Part shown: piece after piece, positions 6,744-15,536 of the stretch
Layout: every line of letters starts with the position of its first letter
Position numbering within the stretch: the first letter of the stretch is position 1
Assembly (NCBI GenBank): GCA_017521605.1
Contig: JAFXCD010000114.1
Location: 1-33,267 of the forward strand
Direction of reading: 5' to 3'
From: Lachnospiraceae bacterium
Lineage (GTDB): Bacteria; Bacillota; Clostridia; Lachnospirales; Lachnospiraceae
DNA length: 33,267 nucleotides
The notes under the pieces: generated by a model
Told to the model about the DNA's origin: nothing
The model's database searches: none
What the model saw: only the letters and a program-made list of their open reading frames with translations
Position numbers and translations under genes: made by a program

Positions 6744-7124
6744 ATGGAAAAGAGGGTTACTCAAATTTTTCAGAAAGAATTGAAGATAATCCTGGCAAAA
6801 TCGAACGCTGTGTAGTGAGACAGGGAAATTATGTATACACAGTGAAGTGCCTAAGGGGTAAGTTTGTCGTACGCCTCAGTGAAGAAAAAGAAGTATATAA
6901 AGAAACTGTCTATTGGCTAGAAAGACTTGCTGATTTAAATATTCCGGTACCAAAAGTACTGGCAAAAGGCTTTTCATTTTTATACATTAATGTTTTGTGT
7001 GGATTTTATGGGAGAGCGCGGCATGCAGTTTATGGATAAAAGAATTGAAGTGAACGAAAAAATAATTAAGCGTTTAAACGATTTATATGATAAATTATTG
7101 GATAAATGGAATGGGTACATATAA
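6744..7124 (+). pseudogene. Degraded aminoglycoside-phosphotransferase-family (APH) gene
   Basis: Fragments of an APH-family kinase lie in two frames. After an ATG (6744) and a one-base frame change, the sequence reads GYSNFSERIED, then VRQGNYVYTVKCLRGKFVVR and LERLADLNIPVPKVLAKG, which is the N-terminal lobe with its beta strands. At about 6995 a second shift leads to VDFMGERGMQFMDKRIEVNE, a C-terminal APH tail ending at TAA 7122-7124. The middle, which carries the catalytic HGD and DFE motifs, is missing, so the product cannot be a kinase. It starts two bases after the HAD relic and so closes the riboswitch-led unit. The best reading is a decaying gene rather than a new short protein. Confidence 0.8.
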
Positions 7125-7147
7125 TCTAATACAAATACGACTTTAAA

Positions 7148-7176
7148 TTGTTTTTTTAAACAAAACATGGTATAGT
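7148..7176 (+). promoter_or_regulatory. Sigma-A promoter of the zinc-ribbon/TPM genes
   Basis: TTGTTT, 17 bases and TATAGT lie 45 bases upstream of the ATG at 7221. The -35 overlaps an AT-rich inverted repeat (TTGTTT...AAACAA) that could bind a regulator. Confidence 0.7.
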
Positions 7177-7220
7177 AAAGTATCAAAGTGTTTTTATGGG
7201 GGAGAAAGGAGATAAACGCG

Positions 7221-8207
7221 ATGATTTTTAAATGTAAAAACTGTGGCGGTAATGCTGTATACAGTCCGGAACATAATGGTATGTTCTGCCCTTATTGTGA
7301 TAGCGAAAAGAGTCATGAACGTATGCATGATTTATATAATATTCAGGTGTGCCCTGATTGCTCAGGTGAATTGCAAATAGAAGAGCATACCTCTGCTATG
7401 CAGTGTCCTTATTGCAATAACTATATTATTTTGAATGAGCGTGTGGAGGGACAGTATGCACCTAAGAAGATGATACCTTTTAAGTATAGTAAAGACATGG
7501 TGAAAAAGCTTATGAGAGATAATTTCAAAGGTCGTGTTTTTGCTCCTACGGACTTTTTGTCTGAAGCCAGATTAAATGGTATGAGTGGTGAATATGTACC
7601 TTTCTGGATGTATGACTATGATACACGATGTGTATTTCGTGGAGAGGGTACCAAGACCAGAAGCTGGACCAGTGGTGATATGCGATATACGGAAACCTCC
7701 TATTATAATATTGTCAGAGATTTAAATGTAACCTATAAGGATATTCCTGTTGATGCTTCCATTATAATGCCTGATCAGATTATGGATTTGATGGAGCCCT
7801 ATAATTATGATGATTTGGTAGAGTTTACACCGGAATATATGTCAGGTTTCCATGGTGAAAAGTACAATATGGATGCTACAAGCATTGAAAATCGAGCCAA
7901 TTCCAAGATGCGTAGCAGTGCGGAAACCTTGTTGAATCAAAGTGTAACAGGGTATTCCAGGGTGACGCCTATCGATAAGAAGATTATGCCCAGAATGACG
8001 GAAGCCACATTCTGCTTACTGCCTGTATGGAAATACATATACAAATATAAGGATACGGAATATCCCTTCTATATTAATGGACAGACCGGAAAGGTTATCG
8101 GTAAGGTGCCGGTATCTAAATCTAAGATTTGGGCTTATGGAGCTACTTTGTGGGCTTCTCTGGCAGGCGTTATATTGTTGGCCGGATATATTATTTCAAG
8201 CTTATAA
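7221..8207 (+). CDS. Double zinc-ribbon protein with a C-terminal membrane anchor
   Basis: The 328-residue protein has two N-terminal zinc ribbons: C5/C8 with C23/C26, and C44/C47 with C62/C65, of the TFIIB/zinc-ribbon type common in clostridia. A long soluble middle follows (VPFWMYDYDTRCVFRGEGTK, an aromatic beta-rich stretch). One hydrophobic segment (IWAYGATLWASLAGVILLAG, about residues 303-323) ends the protein. The topology is therefore probably tail-anchored with the ribbons in the cytoplasm. ATG 7221 has AAAGGAG nine bases upstream and is preferred to GTG 7188. The TPM-domain gene starts 18 bases downstream, so the two probably work together at the membrane. Function unknown; the zinc ribbons may hold proteins or nucleic acid. 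Confidence 0.85.
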   Translation: MIFKCKNCGGNAVYSPEHNGMFCPYCDSEKSHERMHDLYNIQVCPDCSGELQIEEHTSAMQCPYCNNYIILNERVEGQYAPKKMIPFKYSKDMVKKLMRDNFKGRVFAPTDFLSEARLNGMSGEYVPFWMYDYDTRCVFRGEGTKTRSWTSGDMRYTETSYYNIVRDLNVTYKDIPVDASIIMPDQIMDLMEPYNYDDLVEFTPEYMSGFHGEKYNMDATSIENRANSKMRSSAETLLNQSVTGYSRVTPIDKKIMPRMTEATFCLLPVWKYIYKYKDTEYPFYINGQTGKVIGKVPVSKSKIWAYGATLWASLAGVILLAGYIISSL

Positions 8208-8225
8208 AAGGGGAGGAAACTGGAA

Positions 8226-9170
8226 ATGTCACAGGATTATGATGTTAAGGCAGAAGCCAGAAAACAATATTTAAGATATTTTAAAGGGTGGTTTATATTG
8301 TTGGGACTCCTGACAGTGATTTGTGGCGTAATGTTTGGCGGCAGATTACTCAAGGGACAAGTGGCCCGTACCAATGATGAAGCGCCGGATGAAAGAGTTT
8401 ATGACCACGCAGATGTGTTATCAGACAGTGAAGAGGAGAAATTAAGTAAGCTTATTGAAAAGGCACAAGCTGAAATTCAGGCAGATATTGTATTGGTAAC
8501 TATAGATCAAGCAGTGGAAGGCAGTGAAGCCCAAAAAGAATATGGATATCATTCTGACGATTGGGAACAGAATATGGTGGATTTAGCGGATGATTTTTAT
8601 GCTAAAAACATGTTTGGTTATGATGAGGATGAATATAGTGGCCTGTTGTTATTGGTGAACTGGTATTCAGACAGTGATGGAAGCCAGCGGGGTGCACATT
8701 TAGCTACCTTCGGTAGTGCACGCGAGCGTCTTGGAGACAGAGAGAATGATCAGATAATCGATGGAGCAATGGACGTGCTTGTAGCCGGAGGTTCACACTA
8801 TAAGGCCTATAAGACATATGTAGACAAAGCTGTTGATTTTATGGACGTTAGGCTGCACTTGGCGCCTATGTGGATTTTTGTGGTAGCAGCATTGATAATA
8901 CCGGCCATTGTAGCACTAATTTTTGTGACAAGTAAAGCTATCGGTAGCCAGGGTAAGGTTACGACCAGCGTGAATACTTATGTGAGCGAGAATTCCCGTA
9001 ATAATACTATGGATGATAGTTTTATAAGAAAGAGTGTAACCAGTACACGTATTTCTACCAGTAGCAGTTCCGGTGGTGGTGGCACAAGAAGTGGCGGTGG
9101 TGGTGGCGGTGGCCGCTCCTATGTAAGTAGTAGCGGACGCACACATGGTGGCGCTAGTCGAAGGATTTAA
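8226..9170 (+). CDS. TPM-domain (YgcG-type) membrane protein
   Basis: This 314-residue protein has a first membrane segment at residues 21-39. An extracytoplasmic TPM domain follows at about 57-205 (RVYDHADVLSDSEEEKLSKL; DIVLVTIDQ; YSGLLLLVNW). A second membrane segment lies at 215-236, and the tail is Ser/Gly-rich (SSSGGGGTRSGGGGGGGRS, about 280-298). TPM domains occur in the YgcG family, the PSII repair protein TLP18.3 and acid-phosphatase-like proteins; several are linked to membrane-protein upkeep. The Gly/Ser tail is typical of the YgcG type. The start is supported by AGGGGAGG 8-15 bases before ATG. It lies between a zinc-ribbon membrane protein and a TM2 protein, a frequent grouping in Firmicutes whose exact role is not known. 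Confidence 0.9.
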   Translation: MSQDYDVKAEARKQYLRYFKGWFILLGLLTVICGVMFGGRLLKGQVARTNDEAPDERVYDHADVLSDSEEEKLSKLIEKAQAEIQADIVLVTIDQAVEGSEAQKEYGYHSDDWEQNMVDLADDFYAKNMFGYDEDEYSGLLLLVNWYSDSDGSQRGAHLATFGSARERLGDRENDQIIDGAMDVLVAGGSHYKAYKTYVDKAVDFMDVRLHLAPMWIFVVAALIIPAIVALIFVTSKAIGSQGKVTTSVNTYVSENSRNNTMDDSFIRKSVTSTRISTSSSSGGGGTRSGGGGGGGRSYVSSSGRTHGGASRRI

Positions 9171-9220
9171 AATACAATGATGTTAGAAATTATAATCAAA
9201 AGATAAGAGGAGTGGATGTT

Positions 9221-9619
9221 ATGGAAAATATAACAGGTACAACTGAGATAATTGAATTGCAAGAGAGAATGAAGTTTTGTAAACATTGTGGAAGAAAGAT
9301 TCCGGAGGCAGCTGTAATATGTGTATTGTGTGGTTGCCAAGTAGAAGAATTAAAGCAAATAGAGCAGCCTAATATAATTATTAATAACGCAAATACTAAT
9401 ACTAATACAAATAATCTAATGTATGGCGGACGAATGAAAGATAAGTGGGTTGCATTTTTCCTTTGTGTATTGTTTGGTTATTTCGGTGCACACAAATTTT
9501 ACGAAGGTCGTATTGGAACAGGGGTATTGTATCTATTTACAGTTGGTCTATTTGGTATAGGCTGGATTATAGATTGTATTAGTTTGTTGTTAAAACCTAA
9601 TCCTTATTATGTTAGATGA
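9221..9619 (+). CDS. Zinc-ribbon TM2-domain membrane protein
   Basis: The 132-residue protein starts with a zinc ribbon (FCKHCGRKIPEAAVICVLCG, two CxxC pairs), passes through an Asn/Thr linker (NNANTNTNTNN), and ends in a TM2 domain. That domain has two hydrophobic segments around a short loop (WVAFFLCVLFGYFGAHKFYE, then VLYLFTVGLFGIGWIIDCIS). The G-x-x-G-x-H-x-F-Y signature of TM2 proteins is clear (GYFGAHKFYEGR). ATG 9221 has AGAGGAG 8-14 bases upstream; GTG 9212 lies within that site and is rejected. It is the last gene before a shared terminator and is probably transcribed with the two genes before it. TM2 proteins are widespread and their molecular role is not settled. Confidence 0.9.
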   Translation: MENITGTTEIIELQERMKFCKHCGRKIPEAAVICVLCGCQVEELKQIEQPNIIINNANTNTNTNNLMYGGRMKDKWVAFFLCVLFGYFGAHKFYEGRIGTGVLYLFTVGLFGIGWIIDCISLLLKPNPYYVR

Positions 9620-9677
9620 AATATGCGCAAAAATAGTAATATATTGTTTTTGGAAACGATGTACTTTATGAAAAAAA

Positions 9678-9706
9678 GAACTCACATGACGGTGTGAGTT
9701 CTTTTT
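9678..9706. terminator. Bidirectional terminator between the TM2 gene and rpsT
   Basis: A 9-bp perfect stem (GAACTCACA / TGTGAGTTC, loop TGACGG) has five T residues on its right and seven A residues on its left. It can therefore stop both converging transcripts. Confidence 0.93.
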
Positions 9707-9726
9707 GCGTTTTATATTTTTTAAAA

Positions 9727-9990
9727 TTAAGCCATCTGATTAACAGCCTTGCTAAGACGTGAAACTTTTCTAGCAACGTTGTTCTTGTGGTAGATGCCCT
9801 TAGAAGCAGCCATTTCAATAGCTTTGGTAGCGTTTGCAAGCTCTGCCTGAGCAGCAGCCTTATCGCCAGCTTCGATAGCAGCAAAAACCTTCTTCATTGC
9901 AGTCTTAACACCAGACTTAATTGCTTTATTTCTTTCAGTTCTAATCTGAGCAACTTCGATTCTCTTCTTTGCAGATTTAATGTTAGCCAA
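9727..9990 (-). CDS. rpsT: Ribosomal protein S20
   Basis: The 87-residue basic protein begins ANIKSAKKRIEVAQIRTERN and ends with the conserved segment IYHKNNVARKVSRLSKAVNQ, typical of bacterial S20, which binds 16S rRNA in the body of the small subunit. The start codon is TTG (TTGGCTAAC), preceded by GGAGG twelve bases away. S20 also starts with UUG in Escherichia coli, where the codon takes part in feedback control of its own translation; whether that applies here is inference. It stands alone on the minus strand, with a strong promoter at 10081-10109 and a leader of about 84 bases, diverging from gpr. Confidence 0.97.
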   Translation of the reverse strand: MANIKSAKKRIEVAQIRTERNKAIKSGVKTAMKKVFAAIEAGDKAAAQAELANATKAIEMAASKGIYHKNNVARKVSRLSKAVNQMA

Positions 9991-10080
9991 AGTTCTACAC
10001 CTCCAATATGTTGAATTCGATAGTAATATAAAATGTGATACTTAAGCCAGACACGGAAGACTAAGTACACACACCATTGT

Positions 10081-10109
10081 ATTTTAGACAAGGATTACCA
10101 ATTTGTCAA
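10081..10109 (-). promoter_or_regulatory. Strong sigma-A promoter of rpsT
   Basis: On the minus strand, a perfect TTGACA (10104-10109) and TAAAAT (10081-10086) are separated by exactly 17 bases. The predicted transcript starts near 10074. Confidence 0.88.
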
Positions 10110-10174
10110 TACATATTTTGAGGTTTTTATGAAAAAATAGGAGATAAAGCAATATTTTTTCAGAGGAGGAGCAA

Positions 10175-11083
10175 ATGAGCAGCTTTCAAGTAAGAACAGA
10201 CCTGGCATTAGAGGCAAGAGAAAGTATATCGGATACAAAAAGTGAATTACATGGGGTTCATGTAGAAGAATGTGAAAAAACAGAGAGAGACATACGTGTA
10301 ATCAGAGTTTCTATTGAAACTAAGAACGCTGCAAAGACTATGGGAAAACCAATTGGTACCTATATTACCATTGAAGCACCTCAGATGTTGGAACCGGATG
10401 AAGATTATCACAGAGAAATATCAGAGAGCCTGTCAGAAGAACTTTTAAATATGCTTCCTAAGAAAAAGGACGGGTTGTCGATATTAATTGTAGGGCTGGG
10501 AAATCGAGAAGTAACAGCAGATGCACTAGGTCCCAGAGTGCTGGATAATCTGATGATTACCAGACATATTATACGGACCTATGGGAGGGCAGCTTATGGT
10601 AATAAAGGTATTAATGAGATTAGTAGTATAGAACCCGGAGTTATGGCCAAAACCGGTATGGAGACAGCGGAGATCGTAAAAGGTGTGGTGGAAGAAACAA
10701 GACCTGATGTAGTGGTAGTGGTAGATGCTCTGGCTGCCAGAAGTACCAGAAGGCTGAATCGAACTATACAGATTACCAATACCGGTATTCATCCGGGCTC
10801 AGGTGTGGGAAATTACAGGAATGCGTTGACCGAGGAAAGTCTGGGGCGCCCAGTGGTTGCCATTGGTGTGCCGACAGTGGTGGATGCGGCAACTATTGTG
10901 AATGATGCTTTGGAGAAAATCGTAGACAATAAAGATGATTTGAATGATTGGAAGGAGATGGAACGGTTTCGGCTGGCTTTTGCAGAACTTAATAATATGT
11001 ATATGACTGGTAAGGATGTGGATGCCATGATAAAAAGGGTTAGCTATACTTTGTCCGAAGGAATTAATATTGCATTAGCGTAA
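10175..11083 (+). CDS. gpr: Germination protease (GPR endopeptidase)
   Basis: The 302-residue protein is the spore protease (family A25) that cleaves small acid-soluble spore proteins during germination. Family hallmarks are the N-terminal RTDLALEA, where zymogen processing occurs, the GLGNREVTADALGPRV segment and VVVVVDALAARSTRR; the latter two contain the aspartates of the active centre. ITNTGIHPGSGVGNYR is also conserved. GAGGAGG lies nine bases before ATG. A weak forespore-type promoter (TTTATGA, then CAATATT about 17 bases on) is visible at about 10126-10157, but I hold it loosely. spoIIP follows directly, the usual gpr-spoIIP order of Firmicutes. Confidence 0.97.
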   Translation: MSSFQVRTDLALEARESISDTKSELHGVHVEECEKTERDIRVIRVSIETKNAAKTMGKPIGTYITIEAPQMLEPDEDYHREISESLSEELLNMLPKKKDGLSILIVGLGNREVTADALGPRVLDNLMITRHIIRTYGRAAYGNKGINEISSIEPGVMAKTGMETAEIVKGVVEETRPDVVVVVDALAARSTRRLNRTIQITNTGIHPGSGVGNYRNALTEESLGRPVVAIGVPTVVDAATIVNDALEKIVDNKDDLNDWKEMERFRLAFAELNNMYMTGKDVDAMIKRVSYTLSEGINIALA

Positions 11084-11153
11084 ATAGGAATAGTGAGGCA
11101 GTCTGTTTCATATATTGAAACAATGGATAAGCAATAAGGAAGCTTATGGTGAC

Positions 11154-12371
11154 ATGATTAAGAAATATGGACGACCTGCTTTGCTGTGGGTAATGATTAT
11201 TGTTTTTTTGAGTATGTTTGAATATGGATGGAGCGAAAGAAGTTTGAAAAGTTGCCTGCCTAATATTGCTTTTATATCAGAAGAAAATGCCTGGAGCAGT
11301 TGGGTGAAGGAAAGGGTACAAAATATGTTGCCGGTATATTCTTTTATGGTAACACAAAGAATTGTCATACATCGACAGGATAGCTTTTTGCTTAAAAATA
11401 TAAAGCCGGTAGAGCTTCTGACCATGATGGAGGTGGAAAACAGAGAAGAGAGATATATAGTTCCTGAAAAACCGCAGCCGCCGATACAAGCAGAAGTGTC
11501 TGTGGAGGAAAATAACCGGGTTGCACAGCAGGATACTTTACCAATGGGAGATACGCAACCTATTACAGAGGCGGCGGGAACAGTATTTGTACCCCATTCT
11601 TTACAAAGGATAGTGAATGTGCAGGAGTTGGCTGATTTTGATACACTTATGGGACAGTTCTATACAGTAGATAGTGTGGCACAGGTCAGTGGGGAACTTT
11701 TAAATGCCCAAAGACTGAATGAAAAGGATTTACGCATTCAAAAAAATACAGAAGGTCCACAGATTCTTATATATCATACCCATTCTCAGGAAGCTTTTAC
11801 GGATTCTATACCGGGAGATGAAAGTACCACTATTGTAGGTGCAGGGGAACATTTAGCAGAGATTCTGCGCAATCAGTACGGTTACAATGTGCTTCATCAT
11901 AAAGGGAAATATGATGTGAAAACCAGGGATAATGCCTATTCCAGTGCTTTGCCGGAGATACAGAAGCTACTGGAAGAGAATCCTAGCATACAAGTGGTGA
12001 TTGATTTACATCGTGACGGGATTGATGAAAGTGCAGGTAAATTGGTAATGGATTTGGATGGCAGACCTACGGCAAGATTTATGTTCTTTAACGGAGTCAG
12101 TTGCGGAAAAAGAACCGGTAATATTGACTACCTATATAATCCTAATCTGGAAGAGAATCTGGCATTTTCCTTCCAGCTTAAGAAAGCGGCAGAGGAATAT
12201 TATCCGGGACTAACCAGAAAGAATTACATAAATGCTTATCGCTATAATATGCACCTTTGTGGCAGAACCACTCTTTTAGAGCTGGGGGCTCAGAATAATA
12301 CGGTAGAGGAAATTATGAATGCCTGTTACCCCATTGCCCATATTTTGGATATGGTATTAAGCGGAGTGTAG
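11154..12371 (+). CDS. spoIIP: Stage II sporulation protein P
   Basis: SpoIIP is the amidase/endopeptidase of the SpoIID-SpoIIM-SpoIIP machine that thins septal peptidoglycan during engulfment. The sequence shows one N-terminal membrane segment (PALLWVMIIVFLSMF), a long linker, then the catalytic domain: ILIYHTHSQEAF with the first zinc-binding histidine, VVIDLHRDG with the second, and the terminal TTLLELGAQNNTVEEIMN with a catalytic glutamate. I use ATG 11154 (AAGGA upstream); TTG 11115 would add 13 residues but has no well-placed ribosome binding site. The gene starts 70 bases after gpr. Length is about 405 residues, normal for the family. Confidence 0.95.
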   Translation: MIKKYGRPALLWVMIIVFLSMFEYGWSERSLKSCLPNIAFISEENAWSSWVKERVQNMLPVYSFMVTQRIVIHRQDSFLLKNIKPVELLTMMEVENREERYIVPEKPQPPIQAEVSVEENNRVAQQDTLPMGDTQPITEAAGTVFVPHSLQRIVNVQELADFDTLMGQFYTVDSVAQVSGELLNAQRLNEKDLRIQKNTEGPQILIYHTHSQEAFTDSIPGDESTTIVGAGEHLAEILRNQYGYNVLHHKGKYDVKTRDNAYSSALPEIQKLLEENPSIQVVIDLHRDGIDESAGKLVMDLDGRPTARFMFFNGVSCGKRTGNIDYLYNPNLEENLAFSFQLKKAAEEYYPGLTRKNYINAYRYNMHLCGRTTLLELGAQNNTVEEIMNACYPIAHILDMVLSGV

Positions 12372-12379
12372 AGAAATAC

Positions 12380-12408
12380 TTGCGTCCCGGATATATTTCT
12401 GTTAAAAT
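12380..12408 (+). promoter_or_regulatory. Sigma-A promoter of lepA
   Basis: TTGCGT, 17 bases and TAAAAT lie between spoIIP and lepA. This would let lepA be transcribed in vegetative cells independently of the sporulation genes upstream. Confidence 0.6.
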
Positions 12409-12442
12409 CATACTGATTATGTGGTGAAGAGAGGAAATATAG

Positions 12443-14257
12443 ATGGCATATACAGACCAGAGTAGAATCCGCAACTTTTGTATTGTTGCACATATCGATC
12501 ACGGGAAATCCACACTGGCAGACCGTATTATTGAGAAAACAGGCCTTTTAACCAGCCGTGAAATGCAGGCTCAGGTTTTGGATAATATGGATTTGGAGAG
12601 GGAAAGAGGGATTACCATAAAGGCTCAGTCCGTTCGTACCGTATACAAGGCGCAGAATGGGGAAGAGTATATTTTTAATCTGATTGATACTCCCGGTCAT
12701 GTGGACTTTAATTATGAAGTGAGCCGTTCTCTGGCAGCCTGTGATGGGGCGATTTTAGTTGTGGATGCGGCACAGGGGATAGAAGCGCAGACCTTAGCGA
12801 ATGTATATCTGGCACTGGATCATGACTTGGATGTATTTCCTGTAATTAATAAAATTGACTTGCCCAGTGCAGAACCGGAGCGGGTTATAGAAGAGATTGA
12901 AGATGTCATTGGTATTGAAGCTCAGGACGCACCTCTTATTTCTGCTAAGAATGGTTTGAATATTGAGGATGTACTGGAGGCTATTGTAGAGAAGATTCCC
13001 GCACCCAAAGGTGACCCAAAGAAGCCCTTACAGGCTTTGATTTTTGACTCAGTGTATGATTCCTATAAAGGTGTTATTATTTTCTGCAGAATTATGGAAG
13101 GTACCGTAAAGAAGGGAACTACCATCCGTATGATGGCTACAGGTGCCAAGGAAGAAGTGGTGGAAGTAGGATATTTTGGTGCCGGTCAGTTCCATCCCTG
13201 CGAGGAATTATCAGCAGGTATGGTAGGCTATATTACAGCTTCAATTAAGAATGTAAAGGATACGGCAGTGGGTGATACAGTAACAGATGATAAGGATCCC
13301 TGTGCAGAGCCATTGCCCGGCTATAAAAAGGTAAACTCCATGGTGTATTGTGGTATGTACCCGGCAGATGGCGCCAAGTATCCGGATTTACGTGATGCAT
13401 TGGAAAAACTTCAGCTGAATGACGCATCCTTAAATTATGAACCGGAAACCTCCATTGCATTAGGCTTTGGCTTCCGTTGCGGTTTCTTGGGATTATTACA
13501 TCTGGAGATTATTCAGGAGCGTCTGGAGAGAGAGTACAATTTAGACCTTGTTACAACGGCTCCCGGTGTTATTTATAAGGTGTTTAAGACCAATGGAGAG
13601 GTAATTGAGCTGACCAATCCTTCCAACTTACCGGATCCTTCGGAAATCGAGCATATGGAGGAGCCCATTGTAAGTGCGGAGATTATGGTGACCCAGGAGT
13701 TTATTGGTTCTATTATGGAGCTTTGTCAGGAAAGACGAGGTCGATACTTAGGAATGGAATACATGGAAAATCGTGCACTGATTAAGTATGAGCTTCCTTT
13801 GAATGAGATCATTTATGACTTCTTTGATGCACTGAAGTCACGTTCTAAGGGTTATGCTTCCTTTGACTATGATTTGAAGGGTTATGAAGAGTCCAAGCTG
13901 GTGAAGCTGGATATTCTTATTAATCGTGAGGAAGTGGATGCATTGTCCTTTATTGTACATGCAGATTCTGCTTATGAGCGTGGACGTAGAATGTGTGAGA
14001 GATTGAAGGATGAGATTCCCAGACATTTGTTTGAAATCCCCATCCAAGCGGCTGTGGGTGGCAAGATTATTGCCCGTGAAACCGTAAAGGCTATGCGTAA
14101 GGATGTGTTGGCAAAATGTTATGGTGGTGATATTACCCGTAAGAAGAAGCTGTTAGAGAAGCAGAAAGAGGGTAAGAAACGTATGCGTCAGATTGGTAAT
14201 GTGGAGATTCCGCAGAAGGCCTTTATGAGTGTATTGAAATTGGATGAACGGAATTAG
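12443..14257 (+). CDS. lepA: Elongation factor 4 (LepA) GTPase
   Basis: The 604-residue translational GTPase has G1 AHIDHGKST (16-24), switch [10 protein letters not shown]3 DTPGHVDF and G4 NKIDLP, followed by EF-G-like domains and the LepA-specific C-terminal domain ([20 protein letters not shown], then [13 protein letters not shown]). EF4 acts on the ribosome, promoting back-translocation in vitro and affecting initiation and biogenesis in cells. The start has AGAGAGGA ten bases upstream. The length and all motifs are normal. It lies between spoIIP and hemW as in many Firmicutes. Confidence 0.98.
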   Translation: MAYTDQSRIRNFCIVAHIDHGKSTLADRIIEKTGLLTSREMQAQVLDNMDLERERGITIKAQSVRTVYKAQNGEEYIFNLIDTPGHVDFNYEVSRSLAACDGAILVVDAAQGIEAQTLANVYLALDHDLDVFPVINKIDLPSAEPERVIEEIEDVIGIEAQDAPLISAKNGLNIEDVLEAIVEKIPAPKGDPKKPLQALIFDSVYDSYKGVIIFCRIMEGTVKKGTTIRMMATGAKEEVVEVGYFGAGQFHPCEELSAGMVGYITASIKNVKDTAVGDTVTDDKDPCAEPLPGYKKVNSMVYCGMYPADGAKYPDLRDALEKLQLNDASLNYEPETSIALGFGFRCGFLGLLHLEIIQERLEREYNLDLVTTAPGVIYKVFKTNGEVIELTNPSNLPDPSEIEHMEEPIVSAEIMVTQEFIGSIMELCQERRGRYLGMEYMENRALIKYELPLNEIIYDFFDALKSRSKGYASFDYDLKGYEESKLVKLDILINREEVDALSFIVHADSAYERGRRMCERLKDEIPRHLFEIPIQAAVGGKIIARETVKAMRKDVLAKCYGGDITRKKKLLEKQKEGKKRMRQIGNVEIPQKAFMSVLKLDERN

Positions 14258-14261
14258 TATA

Positions 14262-14285
14262 AAGAGAGTCGCTTGCGGCTCTCTT
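14262..14285 (+). repeat. Hairpin between lepA and hemW
   Basis: AAGAGAG and CTCTCTT form a 7-bp stem, extended inward by T-G, C-G and G-C pairs. No U-run follows, so it is more likely an mRNA stability or processing element than a full terminator. Confidence 0.5.
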
Positions 14286-14308
14286 GTCATTCTTATGAGG
14301 AAGTTAAG

Positions 14309-15463
14309 ATGAGTGAGAGAAAGAAAGAGCTGGAAATCTATATTCATATCCCTTTTTGTGTGAAAAAATGTAAGTATTGTGATTTTTTATCCGGACCTGG
14401 GGATGAAGATACCAAAGCACAGTATATAGAGGCATTATGTTGTGAAATACAGGAAAAGAGCAATCGATATCGTCAATATGAGGTGACCAGTATCTTTTTT
14501 GGTGGAGGTACGCCAACTGCTGTAGAGGCAAAGATGCTTTGTCGGGTGTTGGCCGTTGTTAAAGAACGATTTGATGTAAAAACGGATGCGGAGATTACTA
14601 TAGAGATGAATCCGGGTACAGTGAAGAAGGAGGCTCTGATCTTGTATAAAAAGGCAGGGGTTAATCGTGTGAGTCTGGGACTGCAGTCCATTCATAATGA
14701 GGAGTTACAAAGATTAGGTCGTATTCATACCTATGAACAGTTTTTGGAAACCTATGAACAGGTTAGAGCAGTTGGCTTTGAAAATGTGAATATTGATTTA
14801 ATGAGTGCGTTGCCGGGACAGGATATGGAGAGCTATAAAAAGTCACTGGAAAGAGTGACACAGTTAATTCCACCGCCGGAACATATTTCAGCTTATAGTT
14901 TAATAATAGAGGAAGGAACCCCCTTCTATGAGAAATATGAACAAGGAAAATTGGATTTGCCTGTTGAGGAGGTAGAAAGAGAGATGTATCACCTGACAAA
15001 GGTTTATTTAAAGGAGCAGGGGTATGAACGGTATGAGATATCCAATTATGCCAAGCCGGATAGGGAATGTGTGCATAATATAGGTTATTGGCAACGGAAA
15101 AATTATGTGGGCTTTGGTATTGGGGCGGCCTCTCTGATAGAAAATGAGCGATTTTCCAATGGAGAAGATTTGCAGGAATATCTGGAGAATCCCTGTGACT
15201 GTGAAATAAACCATCAGTGTCTGTCTGTGGAGGAGCAGATGGAGGAATATATGTTTTTAGGGCTTCGCATGTGCCAGGGTGTATCGATAAAAGGATTTTA
15301 TCAAAGCTTTGGTAGTACGTTGAACCAGGTATATGGTCAGGTGATGGAAAAGCATATAAAAAATGGCTTATTGGAGCAGAAGGAAGGATGGATACGATTG
15401 ACAGAGGCCGGTATGGATGTGAGTAATTATGTAATGGCAGATTTCCTGGAACCGGACATCTGA
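14309..15463 (+). CDS. hemW: Radical SAM heme chaperone HemW
   Basis: The 384-residue protein has the radical-SAM cluster motif CxxxCxxC at C17, C21 and C24 (YIHIPFCVKKCKYCDF). It also has FFGGGTPT for S-adenosylmethionine binding, EMNPGTV, and a C-terminal HemN-like domain (EEYMFLGLRMCQGV). HemW proteins resemble oxygen-independent coproporphyrinogen oxidase but act as heme-binding chaperones; this short form next to lepA fits HemW. Many databases still name such proteins HemN. ATG 14309 has GAGG eight bases before it and is preferred to TTG 14273, which falls inside the intergenic hairpin. It lies 51 bases after lepA. Confidence 0.93.
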   Translation: MSERKKELEIYIHIPFCVKKCKYCDFLSGPGDEDTKAQYIEALCCEIQEKSNRYRQYEVTSIFFGGGTPTAVEAKMLCRVLAVVKERFDVKTDAEITIEMNPGTVKKEALILYKKAGVNRVSLGLQSIHNEELQRLGRIHTYEQFLETYEQVRAVGFENVNIDLMSALPGQDMESYKKSLERVTQLIPPPEHISAYSLIIEEGTPFYEKYEQGKLDLPVEEVEREMYHLTKVYLKEQGYERYEISNYAKPDRECVHNIGYWQRKNYVGFGIGAASLIENERFSNGEDLQEYLENPCDCEINHQCLSVEEQMEEYMFLGLRMCQGVSIKGFYQSFGSTLNQVYGQVMEKHIKNGLLEQKEGWIRLTEAGMDVSNYVMADFLEPDI

Positions 15464-15536
15464 GAAGCGTTTTTTTTCACAATCACTGTCCCAGTCACAT
15501 AAGATAGGTGTAAGAGTAATCCTACGGAGGTTGTTG

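Noticed and set aside
6815-7039. 74-residue ORF as a real gene
   Set aside because: It is the N-lobe fragment of a broken APH gene and runs out of frame into the C-terminal fragment.
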